This document shows, piece after piece, positions 1 to 15,300 of a stretch of 64,000 nt of DNA. The DNA is from Glossina fuscipes (Eukaryota; Arthropoda; Insecta; Diptera; Glossinidae), in assembly GCF_014805625.2 (NCBI RefSeq), contig NW_023998453.1, positions 45,001-109,000 on the forward strand, in the 5' to 3' direction. Made by a program: the position numbers and the translations under genes. Under the pieces are notes generated by a model. The model ran no database searches. It worked only from the letters and a program-made list of their open reading frames with translations, and was not told the DNA's origin. The first letter of the stretch is position 1. Each line of letters starts with the position of its first letter.

Positions 1-322
1 AATAAATGATTCATCCTCGTCGTCGTATCTGGTAGAAACTTATGCCGATAATTTGTTACAGTTAGAATTGCAGCCCTATTCGGGCTATGTAAATGAATTA
101 AATTCCACAGTAACAATTGATGTCTACAGTACCGCATTTAGTCCGACAATGTCCGCCGTCGCTGCCACTGCTACTGCCAGTAATAGGAAAGAACTAGCAA
201 TGGATTCATTGCTAAGCTCCGTTATGACCACTGCCACCGCAATAACTTCTACATCCGACTATAACGTATTAAGTGAATCTGCCGGCCTCACTTATACCAG
301 TGCATACTCTAACAATAACAAC

Positions 323-357
<35 letters not shown>

Positions 358-3300
358 CAACAACAACAGCGAATCTGCCTATTGGGAATTGGAAACAGCT
401 GATTTCGATTTCCTTTATCGCCACTCGTTAACCATGACCATTGTCTATTGCATCGCTTATGTCATCGTATTTTTGGTTGGTTTAATTGGCAATAGCTTTG
501 TTATAGCGGTAGTCTTACGCATGCGTAACATGCGTACCGTCACCAATTATTTCATTGTGAATTTAGCGATCGCTGATATTCTGGTTATTGTTTTTTGCCT
601 GCCAGCTACACTGATGAGCAACATTTTTGTACGTAAGTATTAAAAGAAAGAAAATTCAATTAAATATTTCTTTAAGAATTTCCGAAAAAAATCGAAACTT
701 GAAAAACAAACACATGTTGTCGGAAAAATTTGAATTTTGAATTTATCGGAACCGAAATCGTCCCTCATTTTGATCTTGCACTTTAGATTGCCTATCTAAG
801 ATCATAAAGTTTGTTTTTGTCACCGGAGAGATGAAACATATCTTTACAGTATCATGCTAGGGTTAAAATAGGCGGAGCAGTTTGTAACTTAAGCCATAAA
901 TTTAACAAGTCCGCATCGATACCTGTCCTGACCATCATCAAATCGCAACACAGTCTCAAGAATGGTCGTTTCCTTTAGTGTTTCGTACCGTTTCGGCCAA
1001 CTGATCAAAGACAGAAGATTTCTTATAAACTAAATAAACATTTTACCAAACAGTTGCCTTTGTTTACCTCGTTATTTAAGTTTATATGGGAGCTCAGATA
1101 TGAACGCCAAGATCAAATCGAAAAGTTTATTAAATGCTGCTTGCTATATATGTAACACTATATTGAAATGGTGTCATCATATCACGCAAGGTGTGCCGGA
1201 GACTTCCGTGTTAAAATTGACATAATCCGAGATCAATAACAGTTATTACCGATTGTCAAGAAAATCCCTTCCTTTCACTACCTACTAGTTTTGACGACAT
1301 GCTAAGCTCACCAATGTCAAAATGACGTCTGCAATACATTATCAGTGGGTGGCTTTGATTCAGAAAGATTTTGACATTGTGGACGCCAATCTGATAATTG
1401 TCCATGAGACTTGATCATCAACGCAGGCTCGAACTTTGCCTTCCGAATGGCAGCTATCTGATCAGCTACCCTCTCAAGTCGATCGTACAAAGACGAGTGA
1501 GTTTTAGCTTTTAAAATGTTGACGGTGCAAATCACTAACACAATCTTAAACATGGGAAGCTTTCATTAATTTTTGTGTCAAAAAAAAAAAAAGAAGAGAA
1601 GAGAAACGCAATTCTTTGATCCCTAAACACACGCATTTGCCATTCAACTTATACTATCGTAAGTGATACGTACCACTATTTAAAAATATCAGAGAAAGCT
1701 TATATATGCCTTTTTGCCTGCAGGTGAAGGGGCAACGTGATTTATATATGACATATGAAAATCATATTTAAATTTAAGCAAACAAGGGTAACATTCGTTT
1801 CGTGTTCAGTCCTTCTGTCCTTTATTAAATGTCGATATGTATAGATACATGATAGATGTATGTGTGCGGACGCGACTGAATGAGTATGCGGGTCCATGTG
1901 TGTGAATGGTAACAATGAATAGCATGTTGTACGCTTACCACGTAAGCGTAAACGTCTAATCTAGCTTTTAGTTACATTAACTTTTCAAAAAGAACAAGCT
2001 TCACATTCACAACATGGATTAAGAGTGTGGGCGAGAATTATTTCATCTTTTTACTAAATATATGTAAATATGTACGCTTGTAATTTATTGTATCACGAAA
2101 GTGGGGTACACTTACTCACATATACAGATTAGTCTCTTTATAACGTGCTTGCCAAGAATATGAGTTCACAAATTTTGTTATTGTGCCTGCACATGGCATA
2201 AAGAAATTTCGGCGACGTTACCTTTTCGTTAACATAAGTCCATGAGAATGCTCGTTTCTCGTCGCGCGTATTTCTTCAATCGGACCCATATGTTATTGAA
2301 GTCTGCCTGAAGCTTGGCCAGAGCACTTAAAGCACAAATTTAGAATTAATTAATTATCTATCGTTTCCGTTTTCACTTTCACAGAAGATAAGAACGCACA
2401 AGTTACTGCAGAGAAAACTGTCGTATAAGGGTATCTAAGAATATTTCGTAAATCGGTCTACACATATATGGCACACAAAAGCTTTAAAATTATTTTAGGA
2501 AGAAGCAGACCTTATTCAAAGTCTTTCTTCTTCTTCTTCTTCTTCTCCTAAATTTTCTTTTATATCCACAATTTTAAAATAATGTACATTCGTATAAACA
2601 AATTCAACTTTTTATGTCTTAGTTTAAACAATAGGCAATGGTTAGGCATCAAGAGATTCGTCTGCAACCAAATTTAATTCCGTTCTCACTCTTCCAATGT
2701 AATGCTACACGAAAAAAAAAAAGAATTACGAAAATATATTTATAAAGAAAATGAAAAAAGAAAAAAAAAATTCACAAAATTTATATATATATATATATAT
2801 ATAAAAAGAAGAAGAGATATATTTCTGTAAATTTAAGAAACTCAAGGCAATTCATTTTAATGGAAATTACTTTCACGTGCAGATAGAGCCTTTAAGAGAT
2901 AAACAAGTTAAATGATGCGTTAACTTACGGACCCCAAAAAAGGAAAAAATAAATAAATTAAAATAAAACTTAAGTTGAAACTACATCAAAAAAACTTGAA
3001 ATTACGTAAGAGCGTAACGAATAAATTCGTTTTACCCAATAAACTCATTAACTTAATTAAAAAAAATAAATAAACAAAAACGTATAACTAAGCGATTTGC
3101 AGCATTATCAGGTGCATAAAAGCGATATATTTGGAACTTTGGAACAAGCAACAATTAATGGATGTTAGGCTTTCATTTTGTTTTATTTTTATACCCTGTA
3201 CACCATTTATTTATGGTACCGAAGCATATTCAGTTTATGCATGTGTATGTAATATCCAGACGAACTTGGCTTGGACCCGGACCAACCTTTTATTATATCG

Positions 3301-6300
3301 ATCGATTCAGAAGTGATTCGAAGCTTGTTTGTCCGTCTGTCTGTCTGTCTTGTTTTCTTGTTTTCAACCCACAGATCGCAATTTTGAGATATTTTAAGGA
3401 AATTTCGTGCTCTGACACGGTTTGGTCCAAAGACGAGCACTATTGAAAACAGTTCGGATCGGATCACCTTCTCGACCACTTTTCATATAACCCCTTACTT
3501 TGAAAACTCGTTACATGCTTAACAATATTGAGAGAAATGTTGTAGAATGTGTAATGGTGGGCCGTCCTTTTACTTGCGTCATTTGTTTGATTTAAAAATT
3601 TGTGCCTAAACGAAACTTCATGTAAGTATAGAATTTGAGGAAAACTATTAGGAGAAGAATGGCATTCTTAATAAAAGCAATTATATGAGGAGATATGAAA
3701 AAAGCATTGGCATTAAAGAGTCGATGCTGTGGTAACGTCTTTCACGTGATATTCTTCGCAAATTTAGAGAGATCCGTTTTTAGCTTTCCATCACTGAAAT
3801 GAAGTCAGAACAAACAATTAAGGATATTATAGTCGGGCAAGACAGCTCGTTAGATACCTTGCACCGCTTCCCCTACACCATAAACCACACATTATTTTCG
3901 GGCAAAGGCATTCTTTTCATTAAAGCCCGCTTGTTGGAAGATGCCCAAAACATCACAAGACGCCATTCAAAGTTTACAAGCTCAATGTGCTCTCCAAAGA
4001 TTTTATTATTTTTCAGTTTCCATCATACAAATGTGGAAGTAAGACTTCCTTTCCACATAATGGCTTGCTTTTTATGAATGGCGTATTACTCATAAGAATT
4101 TTTACATGGAGTGAGGTCCCAGAAGCAGACCCAAGTGATTCAAATTTGCTCCACACAACAAATTTTCATTATGGAATATTGACAATTGGGCGTTTTTGGC
4201 AATTAAGGCCTCTACTTCCCGAGAAGTCTTATAAGGGGTATCCGAAAAATCAACTCACACGTTCTAAATTCGTGCATTTACTACTATGAATTATACCGTT
4301 CCACCATAAAAAGGTTCCGTTTTCGTAGGAATAATCATGCCTGGGTTTTATAAAATTTGCCCCTGGCGAACCAAATTTTTCATAGTAATTCAGAATGTTG
4401 AAATGCTTTTACTCAACGACTTTTGTCGGGTAACTTTGGAGAGAACGGAAAGTCGACCGATTCAAACAATTTTCAATAGTGTTGGTCCTTGAGCCAGAAC
4501 GGAGTCAATGTACCAAACTTCAACAAAATATCTTAAAAATTGAGATGTGGCCGTAGAACACAAAAATACAAGGATAAACCTCAGACGCACTTGCAGACGA
4601 ACGGACAGGAAAGTTTAATAAAAGGTGGGCTCATCTTATGTTCTTCTGAATGTTACTTGCGTATGCGCAAACTTAACATACCCAGCACCCATTAGGATAC
4701 AATGAAAGCAATAGCTGAGTAGAAGATTTAAGAAGTCAATCAATCTACGTTTCAGTTGAATCTTACAAACATTTCTGAGGATACCTGAAAGAAATTTATT
4801 TATGAATTGAAATTAGAACGCGTTCTCTTGCAAATCATCATCGAGTCATTTGCGATAACAGTTAAAAATTGAAAACAGAAAAATTAGAAAAAAGGGTTTT
4901 TTTCTTTTTTAAAAACTAAGCCGCAATAATTTTTAACAAATAATTATTTAATTTTTTTTCACATCATTAACAAACAGTAATGGTTTGGAAATCAAATGAA
5001 ACAAAAATTTGCCGTAGGTCCAAAAGGTACACAGTAAAGTGAAATTTAACAAAGTGCAAAATGTAAATGTTTATTAAAACTCAAAGTTAAACTCGAATAA
5101 AACTTAATCTTAAATTGTTTACAGAGATTAGCGTTAATCACTTTCTATTATGAATTCAATTATGGGGACAACAGCAAGATCCTCTCTGACTGACTCTGAA
5201 TTTTAAAGAAATAAAAAATAAATTTGTAGAGAATACGGAGCCGACAAATGTTCTACGTTAACATGTACCTGAAGTTTCGAGCAAGAGTTTTATACCCTAC
5301 GTTACTTGCCGTACGTTTTGTGCGAATGTACGCAACCATCAAGAGAACTCGAACTTATAACGACAGATTGAGAACTGTTTTTTTAAATCGGTTTAAGATT
5401 GTTTGTCCGACTGCCTGATATGTGTCCATGCACTTTAGCGTTCAACCTACAATCTATCATTATTTGAAAACTTTGCTATATTTACATGGCTTGGCCAAGC
5501 CACATGTGAAATTTTACTGTAAAAAATTCTTTATAAGAAACATCAATGAAAATTGCATTCTGGCATTCTTGAACATTGTGGATGGGATGAGGCCAATTTT
5601 TGAGCCCCTGCCTCAAGAACGGTTTTAAGAAACCCGAGTCTTTTAATATCTTATAATGAAAAACGATCCAGACTAGCGGTATGATTGTCTATTTATGTTA
5701 AACCTAACAGGTCCATTTTTGAGGCTCCTATCAATGTCAAGTTTCTTATGATAAGATGCTTTTATATAAGTCAACAAATTATAATTTTTGATAAACGAGA
5801 TAAACGAGCAACAAGCTGTTCGATAGAAAACTATGCTAAATTTCGACGATATCAGTTCACATTTGCGCCTGACTCCGTTCACGTATAAGACTTGGTTTAA
5901 AGTGCTTTCATTGTGGGTGTTAGGGCCATCCAAAGGAGCTAGATTAAGAGTTCAAAATTTTTAATTTGAAATAATTGGACATATTGCAGCAATTTGTTCG
6001 CTTAGCGTAAAAAACAATATTCCAATTGAAAATGTGACCAAAAACGATCTACACACAAAGTAAATAATCATTTCCGTGTGAACTGAAATAAACCGAGAAA
6101 TATTTGAAAGTTTTCTCCAAAAATGGTTCTACTTCTTAATTCTTTCCTCATCGTTGTATGCTCTTAAGATTTGGTTTAGCTTTAAAGTTACAGTACAGCA
6201 GTAAACCCGGCTTTCTAACGCTTGCGTATATAGTTTGCTTCTGAAAACAAAACATAGGAACACTGATCGTGAATGCATGTATTTTATGAGTTCTGTAAGG

Positions 6301-9300
6301 CCCCTCCGATAAGTCCGATAAAGACGAGAATAACTCGAGCATATTGCTGTTATCGGGCAAGAGTTAGATGTTATGTATGATCTCTTATGGGAGATTTCCT
6401 GCATGCTGCATAACGAGAGAATGGTGAAATTACTGTAACCTCAGCCCAGCATAAAATTTCTTCTCCAATAATCTACTTATGGGCTATGAGCTAAAAGAGA
6501 TTTATTTCACTTTAGCATAGAATAAACGATAGATGGTGGATGGGTGATGGATGGGTGTTGGATAATACGGGCCCAAAATGTGTACTCGAGAGTCTTATAT
6601 ATTATGTGCGTTCGGAAATAAAAATAGAAATCATTAAAATATCTAAAATGTTGATTGTGTGCTTCGTCCGTAAGAAAGAATAAATTTATTATAAATTTGG
6701 AAAAGGAAAAGATAAAAAATACCATTCTTTATAACTCTTTAAAGAGGAGTGCGTAACATGTATTATGCATACAATCATATTATGATGCAAGAGGACAATT
6801 TGTATTTTCTGAAAATCAAAGCAAGGATAATAAATTGCGACTTAAATCCAATGCTTATGAGCAATAAAAATTTATTTTAACGGCAGAAAAGCTTTTTTTT
6901 CTCTTTTTTTCTTTTTTTTTTTTTTTTGTTAAGCGAATGTCTAAAGGCAATAAATATTTTTTTCTAATCTTTGCTAAATGAGGTCGAAATCTAGTGGAGC
7001 GTATAAACGACGGCACACAGTAATTTCTGATTAGAATAAATAAATGAATGTATGAAGATTCTCTTCTGCGAATCTAATAAACATCAATTAAAACCATATT
7101 TAATGAGCTCAACTCAACTGTACGAAACGAGATAGAGATGCAAGGACAATCACGATGATTGCCGTCCGATGCTATCAGAAATGGAATCGAAATTACAGCA
7201 ACAACAATAAAATTTCTAATTTAGCAACAGGCCAACGATATATTTGAACGAATCAGATTTGTAGAAGTTCAGTACTTGGCAACTTGATAGTTTGTTTCTA
7301 CTCATGTTTTAAGATATCCTTAAATGCTTTGAAAGGAAGAAGTCATTCATTCTTTAAAAGGTCAAGAAGAAGTAATGCTATCTCTTAACGCTTTCGAACA
7401 CAATGCGCTTTTTCAAGTGAAATCATTTCACAAAATCACTGAAATCACATATCACATATAGTCGATTACATGGTATAAGAGTTATCTTGAGGTCTTTTCG
7501 ATGTCTCTCAAAGGCGGTGAATTGAATAAAGTACTTCTTCTATGAACTGTACAGGGGACTTGAAATTTTTCCGCAATTTTTCGAATTGTAAATATTAAAT
7601 CTTAACGAGCCAACATCGTCAAATACGGGGCATCGCACTTTTGTTCAAGCGGTGTATGGCGGTGAATACTTTCACATGAAAAACAACTTCGAGTTTATAC
7701 TTGGGGGAACCTAACGTTCTCTCGTCATATCAACATATTAAAAAATAAATATGAAAGAACGATTCAACAATACTTTCAATTACTCAGCTTACGTTCACCG
7801 GCAGGTATTCGAGCACCATTTTTTTTATTACTTGATCGAACCCCCGGAAAGATCTGCGGAAAGAAGAAGGGATAGGGAAGCAGCAGCAGCCTAGTGGCTG
7901 TGTGCATAATCGGTAACCGTTATGCCTTTACCGATTGAGCATTCGCTGTAACTGGGAGCAAAGTAAACTCCAACTCTATTACCCAAAGAAGACAAAGACT
8001 TTATACATAAACCAGTAAAGAACAGCAGTTAAGTACAAAACTTTCCTTTTTGATAAATAAACAGCAAAAGTACTGAAGTAATAAGCGTTAAGCCTTAGTA
8101 ATGACAGTTTATTATTACCCTACTTAAGAAAATGGTCAGTAAAGATTAACGACATAAACGCTTCCATATGAAAATATTATGCGATTGTTAGGCGAGAAAA
8201 GGAGAATGATTTCGTTTGTTCGTTCGTTTGTTTCTTATGAAATATTCGACATAAATATTTCATATTTCTCTGTGGTATCTGCCCTAGAAAGACAAAAAAA
8301 ATTAAAGATTTCATATTCTTTTTGCTACATATTTTTTAGAGTAAATTTAGGAAACGGCAAAGTCTCACCACTTGATTGCGTGTTAATGGCAAGAATTTCC
8401 AAAATAAAGAAAAAAAAAAGTGAAAAAAAAAATGTTCGAAATACCCGTCAAGGTTATTAATTGAAGATTTCAATGTCGTCGAAAATGTTGATTACAATTT
8501 CCGTTTAGTATCTTTAACCTAAAAAAGCGCGTGTTCTAGTGTCGTATTTTTTAACAAAACTTTCATTTTTTCCTTTTTTGTTTTTTAATAATGAGTGTGC
8601 GTTAATGCGTGCATCGTAGAGAGAGAAATGAACAATGAATGCTTCTTATTATACTGCGGGCACAAAAGTTGGCTCTCGTTTTCATCACATGCTTTACGTT
8701 AAGAATAGGTTAAGAGAATAGCTTAAGTATTTTAATATAAGACTCTGACAGAGAATATGAGGCCGACAGAACAGATCATATGCTTGAAGTATGGATGAGA
8801 TCGGATACCCGAGCAAAGTTAATGTAAATGTTATACTTCCGTTTTGTCCATCTTCGCCCCCCTAAAGTGTATAAACAAAGTGCATAAGACGTTAGAATAA
8901 AAATAGTATCTTATAATAAATAGGAGTGAGGATTTATCAGTGTTAGTGCTTTGAGAGAGTGTGAGGAATAGAACTCAATCGAGGACATAAATCTTCATCC
9001 TATCCAATCTGGAAGCATGGACAGCCGTCCGAATAAAGCTACTTTCTTGTAAAGATCCTGGTAGCGGACAATAAACTAAATATATACCAAAATGAAATGT
9101 GTACAGCCTGACAATGCGTAAATAAATGACATAACCAAAAAAAGCCAACAGTGGACCTATCTCTAGTGACCTCTTCTTATAAGCGTCGCTTGTAATGTCC
9201 TACTATTGGGGAATCGGATTATAGTGATCGATCTCGAGTAAAATATAAATTTCTCTACTTATCGAAATAAAATTGTTTCCATCGTTATATTGCTGCCGAG

Positions 9301-12300
9301 TGATGTGTCCAAATGATGATCGAATTCACTCAATGTCGACAGCTGCAGGTCGGCTGTTTAGTAAATATTCATTGCCTGTCATTCATGATAACGTTGACCA
9401 TAATGTACGATACGAAAATCATCGAAAAACTCTTAATGCCCTAATTGTATACCGTAAAGGCTCACTGCCTTCTCGTAGTAACAAGGCCACACAAATAAAT
9501 TTGTTCGTTAGGGATACAATTAATTGCAATCTAAAAGAGCTTCTAGCGATAGCAGTATTGATCGAAGGATATAAACTAAGGACATAAAACACATAAAATT
9601 TCGATGAGTAAACTATTTTTTTATGTGTCTTTCATAATCTCAAAGATTTTGTCTTTTGGTTTTATGCAAAAGATATTTGTAAATATCCTGAAAATAATGC
9701 AATGCAATGCAATATTCATCTAGTATAGCGACCAATACATAAGGCGAACTCTTCATTTGAACTTCTTGGGTGCCATAAAATCAAAGAACTATATCTTACT
9801 TCCGTACGTAGACTTCCATGTCAATATTCTGCTGCTGTAAAGTTCCACTTGTTCCGTGTGCAAGCATGTAAAACTGAATTTTTCGATCTCTGCTATCTGT
9901 GCGAAGCAATGATTTCAGACTATCACGACAGCATAAAAAGCATCATTAACGCAGATGGGACTTGAATCTATTCATACGACCCGGAAACAAGCGATCAATC
10001 GGGCGAATTTCATGCAAAAGTTGAAAAAACTCCGCCAATGTCAAGAATCAAAAATCAAGAAGATGTTAAAACTTTTCTTCGATTATCGTGGTGGTGTGCA
10101 CTACGAATTCCTTGAGCCAGGCCGAACTGCTGGTAAGAAATATTGTTTAAATTTTATGAAGACTATAAATGCGACAGTGACAGTGATTGCAACGAATAAA
10201 TAAAGATTTTTTCATATTATAAATAAATTCATTTCACAATTTAATTAATTACATTATTTTTGAAATATTTCCCATTCGACATATGTCAGCTTGCGTTAAG
10301 AACTCTGAGACGATTCACCGTCCATAGCGGCAACACATTAAACTTAGTACCACTGCTTACTATATATAAACTTTCTTTCAAGCATAGATGTCCTTGATGG
10401 GCAGCGGTGGAATCAGAATGCCGAATTTTGAAGAGCCTTGAGCATTTTCACGATCGTAGGTATGGGGAGAGAAGGCAGTACGAACCAACAATGCTAACCT
10501 GCCTTTCCGAAATACTAACTCAAGCCTTGCGTTTGTTTGCTTGTGCGCCTGCATGTGCGTAAAATTTTTAAAATCGGTCCAAATGTCTCTTAAATATTAT
10601 TTCGAAAAGATTGCACAATTTTCATGACCCGGCGACGACATATGATTTTTCAAAAGCGCTCGTTTCCCTCCGGTCGTTAAATAATTTCTCTTGATATTAT
10701 TCTCATTGAGGAAGAATGAGAAATTATTGTGAGTTCATCGCTTCATTTGCAGTTCTTTTGTTAACTTCTCGCCAGGTTATCTTAATAAAATCATAACTGT
10801 CTTGGTTTTCCATAAGGATGTAATTCTTTTAAATACAACTTAGCAACGAACGATGCGACAAGCACTTATAAAAAGAAAATAGTTTTCTTTCCTTTAAATT
10901 AATTAAATATTTTACTTCTGCTTTATTTTCAGTGAGCTTTTAAGTGAAGTTCTAGAAAAACCTCGTAGTATAAAAGAATTACCGGAATTTCTTTTGGGGG
11001 GAAATATAAAATTTCTTTATTTCTTAGACGCCGCATTCGTTGGTAGGGCAACAGAGCCCAGACTGCATATATACATATATATTTCGTAGGCTTGATTACT
11101 GTGTGACCTTCACCTTTTTCGCAGAATTTTCCTTCGTATGAAGGAGGAAAATATGTAGTGGCACCGTTGCCCTAGTCGTGACGTGTAAGCTGAATGGAAA
11201 GAAAGTGTAAATAGATATTCGAAGCGCAGGTAGTTTTCATATAACGATTTTATTCCCTTTCTTCTCCAGAGTTTTTGAACATAGAATTCTACAAATATGT
11301 ACATAATCGATATATCTCGGATAAAAAAGTGTACACGTGTACATACAATCCGTTTAAGAAAAATTTTATGGTTTTACGAGGGGTTAAGGGCACGTCTTGA
11401 ATGAGATAAATGTGCGAAATATCATTTGAGATTTAGATTCGATCAGACCGTCTATCATATTATCCTTGGCAAATGTAAAAGCTAGTTTCTAGCCCGAGTC
11501 TACAGATCAAGCTTTGAAGTATACATTATGCCACTATGAAAAATATATGGCGATAGGTGGTCTCAACTATTCCTTCCAAGGCACCTATAACAAGTTTATT
11601 TATTACTTTTAATCCTCTATAAAAAGTGTTTAACAATCTTTATGATATTCCTTTGTATGTCGACATCCCTTACTTAAAACGTAATCGGCTAATTTACGAA
11701 GACATTAAACGGCATCTAAAACAATTTGCATGTTTATCAAATAATTTAAATTTATATATGATATTTTTCTATTACGGAGGCTCAAATTTAAAGGCAACAA
11801 AGCAATAATTCACAAGCGATAACAATGATACCCAGCAATGACCTCAGATATATTAAACGCCATTTACATAAGCGATCCTAAAGTATATATAAAAAAAATT
11901 TTATTTTCATTTTTGGGCCCATATGCGTGTATGTTTGCTCGTGGATTTCTTAATGTTAAGTCTAATCATTTTAAAAATGTATTTTTCTTTCTTCTGCTTC
12001 TTTCTTCGACTATTTATAACGTATCATTTTGGTTTGAAAAGGTTCTTCATTGAATTTAAGTATAAAATGATAAAATCTGCGATGAATGGAGCGAGTGAAG
12101 TAAATGTTTTATATGTATACATTTTCCTCTCCCCTTAATACGTGGGGTGCTTATAAAATCATAAAAATGGACACTAAACCATACATATACGTATAATAAA
12201 TGTTTTCTTCTTTTTCCTTCGCTTCTATATACTTTGATGATACCACTTGTGGTTTGTTACATTTTCTACATAAACACACAAGTTTATGTTAGATATTATT

Positions 12301-15300
12301 TAGAGAAAAAAAAAATAAAAAAAGTAAGAAGAATAAGAAAATTATATTCGTCTATCGCCGAATCCCTTATACCTTCCCTTCACTTTCATTTTCAAAAAAG
12401 ACCCACAAGGAGGAAAAAAAATGAAATTTCGATACTCGATAATAGAGGGCGGACATTGCCGAGCTTTGTATCCGTACTAGAGCATCACTCGTAGAATATA
12501 TGCGGAAATATTTCTCGCTATACCTGCTGTAGTTTACAAGGAGCGAATGAAAGCATTCTTTGGCTTTGAAAAACCAAACTATGTTCTAAGCGTATATTGG
12601 CCTGAACTTACCTTTGAGTTATTTTGAATACCTGTCCGGCTGCAAGAACTTCGATTAATTTTGCAAAATTTGAAGAAAAATGTTTACTACACACATCTAT
12701 ATAGACGGATGGACGATAGTGTATAGTGATCGATTCAGAATTTTGTACATAGATTAAGAACATATCCTATGAAGCTTCCTTGTGGTTGTTGCCAAGGTTT
12801 AGGCAAAACCGCTATACCTTCAACCTTAGGCCGATTGATGCAAAAAAGGAAGAAAATACTGTGCGCTTCAAAACGAATCTCAGACGCGTATGTGTGTGCA
12901 TCCCAACTCTTAACAATCTGCCTAAATGGGAATTTTTCCATGCATGTGAGACCGCCTATCGAAGGCACTAATGGGCGATTTCTAATACTTTTCAAGGAAG
13001 ATTAATGTTTAAGAATAGTGTGTGATACATAAATCTATCGCATCACCAACCCCAGTAGCCTTACTAGCCTCGATTGTTATAGTAGAGGCCTTCACAGAAA
13101 ATTGGGGAAAATATCTTCAAACACAACCCCAAAATAATGCTTTTGTAAAGTAATGACAAAGACTTTTTTCGACCCTAATGTACGACTATCTTCACATTAA
13201 TCTTTTCCGTATGATCATCATTGTAAAAACACATTGATCCTTTCCATAGACTGTGCTATTACTAATGACACTTTCAAAAGTTCCTTAGTGCTTTTATTTG
13301 CAAGAAATGAATTTTACAAGCAACCATGTCCATCTTTAAATTTGCCTTGTAACGGACTAAAAAAAAGAAATCATAAAAATTAAATTTCATCTTTCTATCA
13401 AACATTTCGCAATCATAAGAGTCCGAAACACAAATAGACGGATAGACGGACACGAATTTCATTTCTTTCGTGTATAATGCGAGTCTCCGGTCTGCAGTCA
13501 AAGAACTGTCAAAGCTGGTATACCGTCCTTTTTCGCTGATGGGTATATGAAAAGAAAAAAAAAAGAAATGAACACTTGGAAGACTTAAACGCTCAAGCAC
13601 ACAATATATTCGTTACTTGTAAAGAAAAATGTCAAAAAAAAAAAAAAAAGAAAAAACACTCATACACAATCCCAAGTATACCTCTTCATTCACATTTTCT
13701 TCCATATATGCATTATGCATATATCGTTTATGAAAACATATACATATGCAGCTTGCATACATGAATACGTGCATATGTTATACCCTTTAACTAAAGGATC
13801 ATCGACACAAAACTGACCTAATTTCTTCTCAGTTAACTTAGGCGCAAGGCTGGCGCATAGAAAAGTTTGCTTTTTTTTTATTTTTGTTTTTGCATTTTTT
13901 TCCTTTTTTTTTTGCTTTTTTATTAGCTTCGATTCTTATAATAGTTGTTCTGTTGTTCTGCATGTTATAAGGAGCTATAGAAATGAAAATTGAGAGACAA
14001 GGCGCGAGAAAAACAGAGAGAGAGAGAGACAAAGAGAGAGAAAGAGAGAGATTCTCTCAGAGCAAATAATTGAGAATAAGTTTTATGAGTTAGATGAGTT
14101 AAAAGGTGAGAATAATTTTTATATAGCGGTAGAGCTTTTTTTAGTGGGTCAGTGGGTGAAATAAAAGTAATTCAGTACGGATTTATACACATAGATTGTC
14201 TCTATAGGTATGTGCTTATAGAAACACATGTCTGCACAGGTAATTTATAGAATATATATATATATATAGGTATGTATATGTTTATATCTATGTGTGAGCA
14301 CATTTTATTTGGGTGAGTTTTTGAAATTTATGTTTGTGGATGATTTGTCTGACTATACCTACAATATACACTTGTATATATCTATATTTATTTACATGTA
14401 CATAAATATATATATACGTATATATATATATATGTGTTATAAGTAATATTCAGGTATGGGTTAGTTGTGGTTGTAGCTGTAGTTGTAGCTCAACACACAT
14501 AAGCTTTTGTAATGCGTAACTATTTTTGATTACATTTTCATGAAGGAAAGTTCTCATCACATTAACGAAAACAACAAGAAAATATAATAAAATAAGTAAA
14601 TTTACTAAAAATACATATGTGTATAAATTAGTTTTTCATGCATATATACACGAACCTGCATAGAACCCTCTTTGTATATTGTATTGTGCATTACGAGTAT
14701 TTTTACCAGCTATCAATTCTGTTTCTAGGCCTACACTCGATTACATAAAGTATACTAAATTTTTTATTCAATTTGTTACATAAGATATAAAACAAATAGC
14801 ATGGAACTCAGAGGTAGAGACGAAAAGTTTGTCGAACATTTTTACAATACTTTTGTTAAGTAAATTATAAAATCCGATCAACGCGTCTATGGTCCGGTAT
14901 ATCTAGCTTTTGTCTGCAATAGGAATTTTATCTAAATCAAGGATTCTATTATGTTATAAGCTAAGACTTTTTTCTGATGATATATTAGCCAGAGACCACG
15001 CTTGATTTTATCTACAATAAAGTCATGGCCTAAAGTTGGGTTGTTCTGTGTACGTTATGAGTTAAGTTAGGCTTGTGTGGATCTCTAAATTGGAGATTGT
15101 AGTAAGCTGTGGGTTAACTTTGGATTTGTCTATAGCAAACGTTTTATCTAAGTGAAGAATTCCAGTAAGTGGTGGACCAAACTTTGACCAGATGATATTC
15201 TAGTAAGTCGTGGCTTATGCTTGTCGACTGTGCAGGCTTTCTCTAAAAAGAAAAAGCTTGCATTTCCATGAAACAATTTCTTAACCTTGAACGATCCCTT

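Noticed and set aside
53..643. Receptor exon starting at position 53 as a new protein
   Set aside because: That start would be TTG, the frame is open to the left edge, and the end passes the splice donor at 633. It is an internal exon piece, not a complete gene.
9273..9587. 104-residue plus-strand ORF in receptor intron 1
   Set aside because: No recognisable family, signal peptide or splice context; composition fits chance.
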